A stretch of DNA of 64,000 bases from contig JACKBR010000004.1 in assembly GCA_020634495.1 (NCBI GenBank), positions 117,400 through 181,399 of the forward strand. The letters are read 5' to 3'. A program made the translations under genes and the position numbers. Positions 11,395 through 20,267 of the stretch are shown piece after piece; position 1 is the first letter of the stretch; each line of letters opens with the position of its first letter. The stretch is from Ardenticatenaceae bacterium. GTDB taxonomy: Bacteria > Chloroflexota > Anaerolineae > Promineifilales > Promineifilaceae. The notes below the pieces were generated by a model. That model searched no databases. It was not told where the DNA came from and saw only the letters and a program-made list of their open reading frames with translations.

Positions 11395-12571
11395 CTACCA
11401 AGGGAAGACAAACAGGGCAATGTGTTGAGAAGAGGGAAGAGGGTTCCGTATGTCTGTAAAGAATATTAGCACGCATGTTCCATTGTCCACGCCACCCTTG
11501 GCATGGGTTCCCGTGTTGGTTTTCAATAAAAACTGTCAGGGTGTTGGGTCAACGCCAAGATGCGTACCAAGCGCCGCCTGGATAGCCGCTTCGTCGGACG
11601 ATGCAGCTTCACATTCCGGCACCATCGAGGCCGGAAAGCCGTATTGCGCAACCACATCACAATCAATGACACCCTGGCCATCGGCCACGATGACCAGCTT
11701 CCGTTGACCTTGGCCGCCAGGAAGTAGCCATTGTCCACCCCGCCGCGTGCGTGGGTACCTGTGTCGGTCTCCACGATAACCGTGAGTGAGCCTGGGTCCA
11801 CGCCCAGGTGAGCGGCTAAAGCGCCAGTGAGCGTCGTTGTGTCACCTTGGGCAGCTTCACATTTCTGGCACCATCGAAGTGGGGGAAACCGTATTGCCCA
11901 ACCACGTCACAATCAATGACGCCCTGGCCATCAGCCACGATGACCCAGCTTCCGTTGACCTTGGCCGCCAGGAAGTAGCCATTGTCCACCCCGCCGCGTG
12001 CGTGGGTGCCTGTGTCGGTCTCCACGATAACTGTCAGTGAGCCTGGGGCCACGCCCAGGTGAGCGGCTAAAGCGCCCACGAGCGTCGTTGTGTCAGGTTG
12101 GGCAGCTTCACATTCTGGCACCATCGAAGTGGGAAAACCATATGGCGCAATCACCTCACAATCAATCACGCCCTGGCCATCAGCCACGATGACCCAGCTA
12201 CCGTTCACCTTGGCCGCGAGGAAATAGCCGTTGTCTACGCCACCTCTGGCGTGGGTGTCTGTGTTGGTCTCTACAAAAACAGTCAGGGTGTTGGGGTCAA
12301 CGCCAAGATGTGTGCCCAGAGCGTCCTGAATGGCTGCTTCATCCGGGTTAATGGCGTCCATTTGCTCAGGTTCCTCAGGTTCCTCAGGTTCAGGCTCAGG
12401 CGTGGCGGTAGGTTCTGCCGTTGGTTCCGTGACGGTTTCTTCAATGATGTCAACAGAGGCTGGTTCGATTTCTTCAACGGCCGTTGCTGTAGAGCCGCAG
12501 GCCGCTAACGCCATCCCCAAAATCAAGGTTGCTAAAATAAGAAAATAGTTGGTTAGTCGATGTGTAGTCAT
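11395..12571 (-). CDS. Lipoprotein with four tandem 83-residue repeats, frameshifted
   Basis: Secreted lipoprotein: MTTHRLTNYFLILATLILG then the lipobox region ALAAC (SD GGAG 9 nt before ATG 12569-12571). An acidic Thr/Pro/Glu linker (EPTAEPTATPEPEPEEPEEP) leads to four tandem units. Each unit reads ALGTHLGVDP, LTVFVETNTDTHARGGVDNG, YFLAAKVNGSWVIVADGQGV, IDCEVIAPYGFP and MVPECEAA. The unit is about 249 bp. The fourth is cut off after GGVDNG. Frame is lost in unit three and after. Comparison with intact sister units shows one extra C, one extra A and one missing C, all in homopolymers, so these are probably sequencing errors. The repeat has paired Cys and a ligand-binding look, but no function is known to me. 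Confidence 0.75.
11490..12340. repeat. Tandem array of about 249-bp coding repeats
   Basis: The GTGGGT(G/A)(C/T)CTGTGT word recurs at about 12251, 12002, 11751 and 11503, giving periods of about 249 bp (83 codons). Units two and three are almost identical at DNA level, which suggests recent duplication. Units one and four are more diverged. The array lies inside the lipoprotein gene. Confidence 0.85.
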
Positions 12572-12624
12572 CTTTTTAATCTCCATTTTTGATTAACTGT
12601 TTGTTTATAAATTTAAGGTAAATC

Positions 12625-13521
12625 TCAGTTTTTCTTGCGCCAAAGGATAATGCCGAAGACAACGCCAATCACCAGCAGCCCAAGGGTGGAAATCAGCTCC
12701 CAATCGGTACCGAGCAAGCTGGGAAACATTGTCTCGAACATCTCTTCTGTGTTTTGGATGGCGTGGAAAAGCAGCACGGGAATGAGTGAGCCGCTGCTGC
12801 TGTTGAACAGCCAGGTGAAGATGAAGCTGAGGACAAAGGCCAGCAGCAAAAATGCCACAATCGAGACCACATCCCGACCCAGCAAAACCGGCAGGTGCCA
12901 GGCTGCCCACAAAATGCCAATGATGACGCTGGCGCGAAATGGCGACATGCGCGCTTGCAGCCGGGGCAGGGCAAAACCGCGCAGTCCCAGCTCTTCGCCC
13001 ATTGGCCCGCGTAAAAACAGGGTGACGAGCAGCCCGGCTTCGGCGCTGAAGAGAATGGCGCTTAGGGTTTGGCCGTTAAAAGTAAAGGAAGCCAGTTCGC
13101 CAGATACGGCCGTTGCCAGCAAATACAATCCCAGCGGCAGCAGCGCCACCAGCCAGACGCGCCAGCTAATTTGCCACTTGAGCAAGCGTTGGCCTAATTC
13201 ACGCAGACCGGAACGGCCGTGTAAATAAGCAATCATAATCACGCCCGCAAGCGAAAAGGCAAAATCCTGCAAGCGGGTGATGAGGTACACCACCCAACCC
13301 GGCACGGACAGATCAATCCCGCCAAATTCTAACACTTCTGCCATCTGGCTGAGCGTGGTCCAATCGGCTACGCCCGACTGCCGGGCAATGGCGCTTAGCA
13401 CGGGAATCATGCTCCAGGCGATCAGGTAGGCCAGGGCAAAAAAGATAATTATTGGCCAATCAATTTGGCGCGTTTGGGAAACGGCCGTTTCTTGCTTAAT
13501 CGTTTTCTCTGAAATGTTCAT
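12625..13521 (-). CDS. CPBP-family intramembrane protease
   Basis: Integral membrane protein of the CAAX-prenyl-protease/bacteriocin-processing (CPBP, Abi) family. It is intact at 298 residues with about eight helices. Catalytic motifs are visible: GPMGEELGLRGF (EExxxR, motif 1), ILWAAWHLPVLL (His motif 2) and VLLFHAIQN (motif 3). GGAGGACATGATGAAC at the start favours the second ATG (13519-13521). In bacteria these proteins are often immunity or processing factors for peptides, or cleave anti-sigma factors. The neighbouring small lipoproteins and the 75-residue ORF could be its clients, but that is only suggested by position. Confidence 0.88.
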   Translation of the reverse strand: MNISEKTIKQETAVSQTRQIDWPIIIFFALAYLIAWSMIPVLSAIARQSGVADWTTLSQMAEVLEFGGIDLSVPGWVVYLITRLQDFAFSLAGVIMIAYLHGRSGLRELGQRLLKWQISWRVWLVALLPLGLYLLATAVSGELASFTFNGQTLSAILFSAEAGLLVTLFLRGPMGEELGLRGFALPRLQARMSPFRASVIIGILWAAWHLPVLLGRDVVSIVAFLLLAFVLSFIFTWLFNSSSGSLIPVLLFHAIQNTEEMFETMFPSLLGTDWELISTLGLLVIGVVFGIILWRKKN

Positions 13522-13616
13522 CATGTCCTCCAAGATTTTTAATTAAGGTTAACGGACAGTGTCTGTTGGCACATCAGCCGATAGGTGTATACGTGCGTTC
13601 AAAAGGTGTATTTTTG

Positions 13617-14174
13617 TTAGCTCAAGGATGGATGAAGTGCCTGATGTGCCACCCACAGCCGTCCCCAACCGGCCAGCCAAAGCAGTACGGCCGTTCCCAA
13701 CCCGATCAGGCTGGGCCACGCCGATGTCGGCAAAAGCACTACAATGGCCACAACCCAAACGATGATGGCCGCACCCAACACGTAGTCGAATGCCAGCTTC
13801 AGCAAGCGAGCCAGCGGTAAAAAGTGCAGCCCTACAACCACGGCTACCCAGGGCGCAATCCAGTCGGGATGGCCCAAACCGGCCAAAATACCACTGCCCA
13901 CGCCAATGCCGATGCCTTCGGCGGCAAAGATGATGCCAAACCATTTGCCCAATTCAGCCGACCCGGCTTGTGGCAGTGGGCTTTTTGCTGACTGTTGCAG
14001 CGTAAAGAAGGCCGCTGCGATGAGCAAGATGATTAGGGTGACGGCCGTTCCCAACACCACTGCATTGCTCAAACTGCCAAAGACGGCCGTAATCACAACC
14101 CAGAGCGCACTGACGATGGCGTAAATCACAGCGCCAATGGCTAAATAACGGGGATTCATTGTAGATTCAGACAT
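13617..14174 (-). CDS. Five-to-six-helix membrane protein of unknown function
   Basis: Intact 185-residue integral membrane protein. Helices run from YLAIGAVIYAIVSALWVVIT through AVTLIILLIAAAFF, WFGIIFAAEGIGIGVGSGIL, WVAVVVGLHFLPLARLLKLA, YVLGAAIIVWVVAIVVLLP and LIGLGTAVLLWLAGWG. The pattern 'FxAEGxxI ... VGLHFxPLA' resembles small membrane families such as DUF7010-like proteins; this is a weak match from memory. The start is fixed by AAGGAGAATCAA before ATG 14172-14174; the longer upstream reading has no signal. It sits between the lipoprotein and the CPBP protease in the minus-strand envelope group. Confidence 0.65.
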   Translation of the reverse strand: MSESTMNPRYLAIGAVIYAIVSALWVVITAVFGSLSNAVVLGTAVTLIILLIAAAFFTLQQSAKSPLPQAGSAELGKWFGIIFAAEGIGIGVGSGILAGLGHPDWIAPWVAVVVGLHFLPLARLLKLAFDYVLGAAIIVWVVAIVVLLPTSAWPSLIGLGTAVLLWLAGWGRLWVAHQALHPSLS

Positions 14175-14217
14175 TTGATTCTCCTTGTAATGAAAGGTAA
14201 TGAAAGGGATGATTTGT

Positions 14218-14652
14218 TTAACTTGCTTCACACCAAAACTGCATTTCGGCCGATGACGCGGGATGATAACTGTAGTTGAGCCCGGTAAAGCCATGCCCGC
14301 CGACAAACTGATTTTGCGGCCCGCTGTCGGGTTCAAGTTGGTAAAGCTGGGTTTGGAAAACGGCCGTACCTTTCGAATCCGTCACCCACAAGCGCAGCGC
14401 CCGCTCGTTGTCCACCTTGCCCGCGCTGTAGGCCGCATGGAAAACCATGTCGGCAAAAGCAATTGATTGTTCTGCGTCAGCGTCACCGAAGGTGAGCGTT
14501 TCTTCCCGTTCAATCGGCTGGCTCACGTCTGCCCGGTAAGCGGCCGTGCAGGCGATGGACATCGATTTGGTCGGCTGAGAAGTAGCTGTGCTGTTTCCGC
14601 CACAGGCGGCCAATGACAAGAGTAATAAAATTAGAAATAGTATCTTTCGCAT
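14218..14652 (-). CDS. Small secreted lipoprotein
   Basis: 144 residues. MRKILFLILLLLSLAACGG is a clear lipoprotein signal with lipobox LAAC. It is followed by a short Thr/Ser linker and a compact domain containing two further Cys (IACTAAYRADVSQPIEREET and MQFWCEAS at the end), which could form a disulphide. Motifs LTFGDADAEQSIAFADMVFH and GFTGLNYSYHPASSAEMQFW suggest a beta-sandwich. AAGGAGAATTTTAC precedes ATG 14650-14652. I do not recognise the family. It is cell-surface anchored by inference. Confidence 0.75.
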   Translation of the reverse strand: MRKILFLILLLLSLAACGGNSTATSQPTKSMSIACTAAYRADVSQPIEREETLTFGDADAEQSIAFADMVFHAAYSAGKVDNERALRLWVTDSKGTAVFQTQLYQLEPDSGPQNQFVGGHGFTGLNYSYHPASSAEMQFWCEAS

Positions 14653-14746
14653 GTAAAATTCTCCTTTTAATTCTTTTTTTATGGGACGCAGATGAACGCT
14701 GATAAACGCAGATTTTGTCTTGGTTTTATTCACTGCGCCCCACTTC

Positions 14747-15262
14747 TTACCTGGCCTGATTTGCTTCCACGTACTGTTTAAGCGCTTCATTCATTAGGGC
14801 GTACCCTTCATCAATGGCTTCCAGCGGCACAAACTGCACCGCCAGGCCGGTAAAATCTTCTTTGTGGATGAGATGGGTACGGCCGTTCCCGATTTCCTCC
14901 AGCAAAAAGACATGTTCACCGTAAAACAGCCCGCGTATTCCCCCGCCCCAGGTCAATTCCCGGTTTGGTTCCAGGCGCAGCAGGTGCGGCTTCACGGCGG
15001 TTTCTTCGCCGTTGGGCTTGTGAATCTGCACGACGAGCTTCTCGCCAATGGCCATTTGGCCCGTTACCTGGACGTGGTACGGATTCCACGCTGGATAGCT
15101 GGCGTTGTCGGCCAGCACCGCCCAAACAGTTTCCGGCGAGGCGTCAATTTCAATCTCAGTGTAAACGTGCTTGCCGGGAAATAATCGGTCGCCCAAGATG
15201 AGCACCACTGCCGCGATACTGGCCAATCCGCCAAGGATGAGCATTAAAATTTTTACGTTCAT
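14747..15262 (-). CDS. SRPBCC (START/Bet v1-like) domain protein with N-terminal anchor
   Basis: 171 residues. One membrane helix (VKILMLILGGLASIAAVVLI) precedes a polyketide-cyclase-2/SRPBCC domain: TEIEIDASPETVWAVLADNA, YPAWNPYHVQVTGQMAIGEK, LRLEPNRELTWGGGIRGLFY, GEHVFLLEEIGNGRTHLIHK and EDFTGLAVQF. This helix-grip fold binds hydrophobic ligands. Family members are often described as stress or lipid-binding proteins, and the ligand is not predictable. AAGGAGACACA precedes ATG 15260-15262. It sits in the same direction as the lipoprotein and SDR genes. Confidence 0.85.
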   Translation of the reverse strand: MNVKILMLILGGLASIAAVVLILGDRLFPGKHVYTEIEIDASPETVWAVLADNASYPAWNPYHVQVTGQMAIGEKLVVQIHKPNGEETAVKPHLLRLEPNRELTWGGGIRGLFYGEHVFLLEEIGNGRTHLIHKEDFTGLAVQFVPLEAIDEGYALMNEALKQYVEANQAR

Positions 15263-15276
15263 TGTGTCTCCTTCAT

Positions 15277-15504
15277 TTAAATGGGACGTGGCAGATTCGG
15301 AAAACGGGATAGTTGAATGTATTCTGCGTTCACCATGAAAATCTGCATCTGATTTTCGTGCTTCTTGGAGCCACATTCAGGAGAATTGCTCTGAGAGTGG
15401 GCCGCTGAACGACGCCGCAAACGGGGGAACTGGAAGGTGTCTGCCAGGTGCATCATGAAAATTTGCAGCCAGTTTTTGTTCTTTGAAATGTTAATTAATG
15501 ACAT
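15277..15504 (-). CDS. Small ORF of 75 residues with an internally duplicated motif
   Basis: The translation-start signal is strong (TTTAAAAGGAGAAATCATG) and the frame is open for 75 codons. The product holds two related segments, NWLQIFMMHLADTFQFPRLR and NQMQIFMVNAEYIQLSRFPN. The shared pattern is (L/M)QIFM, then about eight residues, then Q/L-x-x-FP-x-L. The DNA copies (ATGAAAATTTGCA and ATGAAAATCTGCA on the plus strand) look like a duplication about 120 bp apart. No known family. It could be a peptide precursor or an exapted repeat. It lies between the SDR and SRPBCC genes. Confidence 0.5.
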   Translation of the reverse strand: MSLINISKNKNWLQIFMMHLADTFQFPRLRRRSAAHSQSNSPECGSKKHENQMQIFMVNAEYIQLSRFPNLPRPI

Positions 15505-15542
15505 GATTTCTCCTTTTAAACTGTCTTGAAGCTTGGTCAAAT

Positions 15543-16277
15543 TTATGATTTTTGCATAATGGAGGCTGCTATGCCGGGGGCGAAACGCACCAGCCAGGGC
15601 AGCGCCTTCATCTTGCCAATGAATATTTCTTTGCGGTTCTGCTGCAAGCCTGTGAGCAATGCCTGGGCTACCGCGTCGGGCGATACTTTGTCTTCGTTAC
15701 GACCGGCGGTCATGGCGGTGTCTACCACTGGGGGAAACAGCTCTACGACGTGGATGTTTTGCGTTGCCAACTGCCAGCGCAGGCCAATTGTGAAGTTGTG
15801 TACGGCCGCTTTCGTGGCCGAGTAAACCAATCCATCCGGTTTGGGCATGAGGCCCGTGCCAGAGCCAACGTTGACGATGGCCGCTGCGCTGCTTTTTTGC
15901 AGCAAGGGCAGGGCGCGGTGCGTCAGGGTAATTAGCGCGGTGACGTTGAGCGTCACTTCTTGCGCTACCCGCGCCGCGATGTCGCTTTCTTGGGGCAGCA
16001 GGTAGTTGTGCTGCATCCCGGCGTTGTTAATCAGGATGTCGAGACGGCCGTATCGCTGTTCAATCTCAGCCAGGGCCGCTGCCTGGTCGGCGTCGTTGGT
16101 GATGTCGCAGGAGAGGGTGTGCAGGGTGGGTACGGCCGTTTTTGCCGCTGCCAGCCGCTTTTCACTCCGGCCACAAATCACCACCGTGCTGCCTAAATCA
16201 GCCATCATTTTGGCAATTGCCAGGCCAATACCGCTGCTGCCGCCAGTGATAAAAACGACTTTGTTCTTGAGCTTCAT
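15543..16277 (-). CDS. Short-chain dehydrogenase/reductase
   Basis: Intact 244-residue NAD(P)-dependent oxidoreductase with a Rossmann fold. Cofactor motif VVFITGGSSGIGLAIA (TGxxxGIG), DILINNAGMQ (NNAG), then Ser in IVNVGSGTGL and the catalytic YxxxK in VYSATKAAVHNF. A PPVVDT segment follows the active site. The overall look is of DltE/YusZ-type SDRs acting on lipid or cell-wall related carbonyls, which is inference. AGAGGAGAACCCT precedes ATG 16275-16277. That Shine-Dalgarno is attached to the end of a dispersed repeat element at 16301-16380. Confidence 0.9.
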   Translation of the reverse strand: MKLKNKVVFITGGSSGIGLAIAKMMADLGSTVVICGRSEKRLAAAKTAVPTLHTLSCDITNDADQAAALAEIEQRYGRLDILINNAGMQHNYLLPQESDIAARVAQEVTLNVTALITLTHRALPLLQKSSAAAIVNVGSGTGLMPKPDGLVYSATKAAVHNFTIGLRWQLATQNIHVVELFPPVVDTAMTAGRNEDKVSPDAVAQALLTGLQQNRKEIFIGKMKALPWLVRFAPGIAASIMQKS

Positions 16278-16300
16278 AGGGTTCTCCTCTGAAAATAATT

Positions 16301-16380
16301 TAACCGCAGAGAATGCGGAGAACGCAGAGAAAAATCTGGTAAATCTGCAAGCGCAACTTGCGCCAATCTGCGGATTTTCA
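16301..16380. repeat. Dispersed repeat, 'TTAACCGCAGAGAA...AATCTGCGGATTTTCA' family
   Basis: An element of about 80 bp reading TTTAACCGCAGAGAATGCGG, then AGAAAAATCTGGTAAATCTG and CGGATTTTCA. Very similar elements are at 16751, 17241 and 58181. On the minus strand its end, GGTTAAATTATTTTCAGAGG, runs straight into the Shine-Dalgarno of the SDR gene. Confidence 0.85.
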
Positions 16381-16423
16381 TTCAAGGTGTTGAGCTTGCG
16401 CTCATGTCGTCTCCTTGTAAACG

Positions 16424-16741
16424 TTACCTGGTTAGCCGCTGCCATGTTTTGACAAGCAGGGTGGAAACGAGCAGCGGCAGGCCGAACAAAACGGCCGTTG
16501 CCAGGGGCAGCGCCCAGCTGCCTAGCTGTTCCTGCCCGGCAATCATGGGCACATCGGGGGAACGGCCGTGCAGCCAGGACGTGAGCTGCAAAAGTGTGGC
16601 GTGGGCATTGAAATATTCCGCCTCGCCGCCCATGATGGTGTCGATGATGAGTTGGATGGTGATGAATACGGCCGTTAAGCCCCCTATCACCCAACCAGAA
16701 CCGGATCGTTTTGCTGTCTGAATCGCTGTTTCTTGCATCAT
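16424..16741 (-). CDS. Small two-helix membrane protein
   Basis: 105 residues: a short polar N-terminus, helix SGWVIGGLTAVFITIQLIID, an extracytoplasmic stretch (GGEAEYFNAHATLLQLTSWL to SWA), helix LPLATAVLFGLPLLVSTLLV and a basic end WQRLTR. The Shine-Dalgarno CAGGAG before ATG 16739-16741 adjoins the dispersed repeat at 16751. Two ACGGCCGT copies fall within 16560-16680. I do not recognise the family. The SDR gene follows on the same strand. Confidence 0.65.
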   Translation of the reverse strand: MMQETAIQTAKRSGSGWVIGGLTAVFITIQLIIDTIMGGEAEYFNAHATLLQLTSWLHGRSPDVPMIAGQEQLGSWALPLATAVLFGLPLLVSTLLVKTWQRLTR

Positions 16742-16750
16742 TCACTCCTG

Positions 16751-16818
16751 TGAAAATAAATTAACCGCGGAGAGCGCGGAGAAAATAGACAAAATCTGCG
16801 TCATCTGCGGATTTTCAG
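16751..16818. repeat. Dispersed repeat, same family as 16301
   Basis: Reads TGAAAATAAATTAACCGCGG, then AGAGCGCGGAGAAAATAGAC and AAAATCTGCGTCATCTGCGG. It lies directly in front of the small membrane protein's ribosome-binding site on the minus strand, as its relatives do before the SDR and HAD genes. Confidence 0.8.
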
Positions 16819-16868
16819 TCATGGTGTTGATCTTCCGCTCGTGAAGTCTCCATTGATAAACTGATATG

Positions 16869-17090
16869 TCAGTTTGGCAGGCGGGTTACGGATAAAATGA
16901 CCAGCCCTAAATCTCTGATTTTGGCCAGGATGCCGTGCAGGGCGGCCTGGTCTTGTACTTGCCCCACAACTAGGGTGCTGCCGTTGTCGCGGTGTGTGGC
17001 TGTGGCTGCTGCCATCCAGGATGACCAGTCGAGGCTGATGTGTCCCTGGAGCTTGATTTCGTAAACGGCCGTTTCGCCGCATTCATTCAT
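16869..17090 (-). CDS. Conserved small hypothetical protein (73 residues)
   Basis: MNECGETAVYEIKLQGHISL, then DWSSWMAAATATHRDNGSTL, then VVGQVQDQAALHGILAKIRD and LGLVILSVTRLPN. The pattern 'YEIxxxGHxxxxWxxW ... THxxxGxTxLxGxVxDQAALHGxLxKxRDLGLxxxSVxR' is known to me as a recurrent uncharacterised small protein of actinobacteria and Chloroflexota, often beside regulators. It is likely cytosolic and has no known enzyme motif. The internal ATG at 17088-17090 is chosen over the upstream one at 17150 because family similarity starts there and GGGGACACACACGAG precedes it. Confidence 0.75.
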   Translation of the reverse strand: MNECGETAVYEIKLQGHISLDWSSWMAAATATHRDNGSTLVVGQVQDQAALHGILAKIRDLGLVILSVTRLPN

Positions 17091-17240
17091 CTCGTGTGTG
17101 TCCCCTTTTGTGTTGACCAGTTTGTTGTGAACTCGTCTAGATGGTGCCATGATAGGCGGCAGCCAGGTGTAGACGCATGTCCCGATCGGATCATTTTGCG
17201 GTTGATCCCGATCTACATCTTTTGGTGGCTTTGCTAAAAA

Positions 17241-17320
17241 AATTAACCGCAGAGCACGCGGAGAACACGGAGCATAAAAGAAATACGCGGCGTTCTCTGC
17301 GTGCTCTGCGGTGAAAATAA
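17241..17320. repeat. Dispersed repeat forming a long hairpin
   Basis: ACCGCAGAGCACGCGGAGAAC faces GTTCTCTGCGTGCTCTGCGGT with a loop of about 30 bases. It is the most symmetric copy of the family and lies 115 bp beyond the 3' end of the LuxR regulator gene, so it could act as a transcript end or processing site. Confidence 0.8.
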
Positions 17321-17434
17321 AGGGGTTGGATTTTGGGGAGAAAAGTGAAGGAGTGGGAAACGGCCGTTTACAGCATTTCCTGATGCCAGATGACCGTTTA
17401 CCGTTTACCGATTACAGATTACTGCTCACGGGCT

Positions 17435-20102
17435 TTAGTCCGACAGCAGACCTAATTCTCTGGCGCGAACGGCCGCTTCCGTACGGTTGCTCACGGCCAT
17501 TTTGCTGTAAATATTGGCAACGTGGCGTTTGGTGGTGCCTAAAGCGATGAACAGCTTGGTGGCAATCTCGCGGTTGCCGTACCCTTGGGCCAGCAGGTGC
17601 AGCACTTCCAGTTCACGATCCGTCAGCGGGTCTAGCAAACCGGGAACCATGTTGGGCACACGTGTTTCATCGTCTGGAGCCATCATCGACCGTAAAGCGG
17701 TTTCGACGGTGGTGCAAAATTCGGGAACGGCCGTAGTGTTTCGTGCTTTTGCCAACAACATCATCATCCGCTGGCCAGGATAAGCAAACATTTGAATCCA
17801 CTTTTCTGGCGCGGCCAGCACCAGGGCCTGTTCCAGGGCAGCCAGCGCTGCCTCAGGCTCATTCAGCGCATCGTTGACCAGCGCCAGCACGGCGTTGGCC
17901 TTCATCAAGGTAAACGCTGGCAAAGGCATGGTGGCAAATGCGCTGAGCTGCTGTTGAACGGCCGTTAAAGCATCCAAATCTTCAGGCGTGGTTTGCAGCA
18001 CGGCTTGCGCCTGCCGGATGCGGTTGCGGATCATGGTAGGGTGGTCATCGGGCAAATCGAGCGCTGCCACCCGATCCAGCCATTCCTGAACGGCCGTGTT
18101 GCGTTCCATCAACAAATAGTAGCGAATGAGCAAATCATAATGCACGGCCAGGGCTGGATGCGTACCCAACTGCCGCAGATGAGCGGCCGCTTCCTCGGCC
18201 AGGCTGTGGGCGGCTGCCACATCGCCGCGCAGCTGCTTGATTAGCGCCACAAAGAGGCGCATCCACACGATGAAGGCCGCATCAGACATGCTCAGGCTGG
18301 TAAGTTCCAGCGCCCGCGCTGCCAACTGCTCCGCCTCTGCCAACTCATCGATGGCGTACAGCTCAAACAGCACCAGCGCATGAAAAGCGGCTGCTTGCAA
18401 ACCGCCGCCAATCTGCATTACGGGACGGCCGTTGTACTGCTGCATAAAACGGCTGCTGGCCCGGTACGCCTGCTGCAAATGTCCGCGCATCATGTGGTAA
18501 CGAATCAGTCGGGAGGTGGCGTCAGCCAGGCCCATCCAGTTTTGGCCGCGTTCCAAATTCGGCAGCGCCGCTTCCAGCGCCTGAACACTTTCTGGCATCT
18601 GGCCCAGTTGAAAATGGCCGCTGCTTAGAACAGTGAGCAACCCGCCTTTTTCGGCGGAAAATGAATCCTCAAGCTGGTCCAAAATCTTTTGGGCAATGGC
18701 CATGCCGCCGGGAATATCGCCCGTGGCAATGGTGTGCCCGGCGTGGATGATGCCAGTTTGCCCCAGGTGGGCGGGGTCGTCGGTGAGGGAAACGGCCGTT
18801 TGCAAATACGGCTCAATCTCAACAACGTTCAGCGCCATGTACAGCAGCCATGCCTTGGCCAAGGCCAACCGGGGATTGCGCCGCACGACGGCATCGGGCA
18901 GCCGCCCCAGCCACCCGGCCACCTGATTTGTGCGTCCCTGATAGAAAAACGGCGTGCTGAGGCGAATGATGGCGGTGGACACCTCTTCCCATTCCCCCAC
19001 AGCCGCTGCATGGGTCAGCGCCTCATCAACAAAATCGTGGGCCGCCAGCCAGCGGGCGGCATGGCGGTGCAGCGCGGCAATCTGATCCGCAGAGAATTTC
19101 CTGGCGAGCCGCTCTCGCAGCAGGTCGGCAAAAAGATGATGGTAACGGTACCAGATACGGCCGTCATCCAGCGGCACCAAAAACAGATTGGTCATTTCCA
19201 ACTGCTCAATGATTGGCTGGGCAGTTTTGTCGGCCAGCAAAGCATCACACAACGGCGTACAAAAGCGGTCGAGAATGCTGGTTTGCAGCAAAAATGCCTC
19301 AATCTCTGGCGGTTGGTGAGACAGCACCTCGTCGGTGAGGTAATCCATAATGTAGCGATGGCTGCCGGTAAAATTGGCAATGAATTGATCGTGCTGAGGA
19401 TGGCCTTGTAGGGAAAGTCCCGCCAGCTGAATACCAGCTGCCCACCCTTCTGTGCGCGTCTCCAGGCTGGCGGCTTGTTGTGGGGTGAGGGTAAGGCCCA
19501 TTTGTTGCAGCAGAACGGCCGTTTCTGCCTGGGTAAAGCGTAAATCGGTAGCCCGAACCTCGTTTAGCTGCCGCCGAGCACGCCAGCGGGAAAGCGGCAG
19601 CGCCGGATCCGCCCGGCTGGTGATAACGACATGCAAGCCAGGTGGCGCCTGGTCAACCAGAAACGCAAGCCCATCTAAGATGGCGCTGTTGCTAATGACA
19701 TGGAAATCTTCCAATACCAGGAGCAGCGATTGGGGCTGGGCTGCCAGCCCATTCAGCAAATGGGTGAAGATGAGCTGTGGCTGCGGGTGCCTTTTCACTT
19801 TGCAACAGTTCGCTGAGTGTGGGATCAACGGCCGTTACCTTTTCTAATGATGCCAAAAAATAGCGCAAAAATCGTGCCGGTTCATCATCCAGCGCATCTA
19901 ATGACAGCCAAGCGGCCGTTTGGTTGGCCTCTTGCAGCCAACTGCTAACAAGCGTTGTCTTGCCAAACCCCGCCGGAGCAGAAACCAGCGTCACCTTGCC
20001 AGGCAGCCCTTTGTTGAGCGCTGCCATCAGGCGGGGGCGTGGGACAAATGATCCCTGAATTCTCGGCTTAAAAAGTTTGGTTTGCAGCAATATTTCGGAC
20101 AC
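17435..20102 (-). CDS. MalT-type ATP-dependent LuxR-family transcriptional regulator, one frameshift
   Basis: Large signal-transduction ATPase regulator (LAL family), restored length about 888 residues. The N-terminus LFKPRIQGSFVPRPRLMAAL and Walker A VSAPAGFGKTTLVSSWL are followed by LSLDALDDEPARFLRYFLAS. After a frame change near 19800 come the Walker B region LLLVLEDFHVI, the sensor LHVVITSRADPALPLSRWRA, a winged-helix part (WYRYHHLFADLLRERL) and a long TPR-like helical region. The C-terminal LuxR helix-turn-helix is LDPLTDRELEVLHLLAQGYG, NREIATKLFIALGTTKRHVA and NIYSKMAVSNRTEAAVRARE. It is activated by an unknown small inducer. It lies upstream of the minus-strand envelope gene cluster, a possible target. 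Confidence 0.9.
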
Positions 20103-20149
20103 AAAAATATTATACCTCCCTCAGCGGAGCGCACAAAAAGCCTTGTTGA

Positions 20150-20220
20150 TGTATTACAACAATTGGTACTTGACATAGTCCAAGTTTTGTTGTATTGTTG
20201 CAACATATGTAATTGTTGTA
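20150..20220. promoter_or_regulatory. Promoter with flanking inverted operator-like repeats
   Basis: Plus-strand promoter TTGACA (20170-20175), 17-bp spacer, TATTGT (20193-20198). It is flanked by TACAACAATT (about 20155-20164) and its inverse AATTGTTGTA (20211-20220), with GTTGCAACATATG between. The arrangement suggests that a repressor, perhaps the small HTH protein encoded just downstream, binds both sides. The MalT-type gene starts about 50 bp to the left on the other strand. Confidence 0.6.
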
Positions 20221-20267
20221 GTATCCCGCATTTGTGAGGATGCTTCTTCAGAACCGAATGAGAAGCA

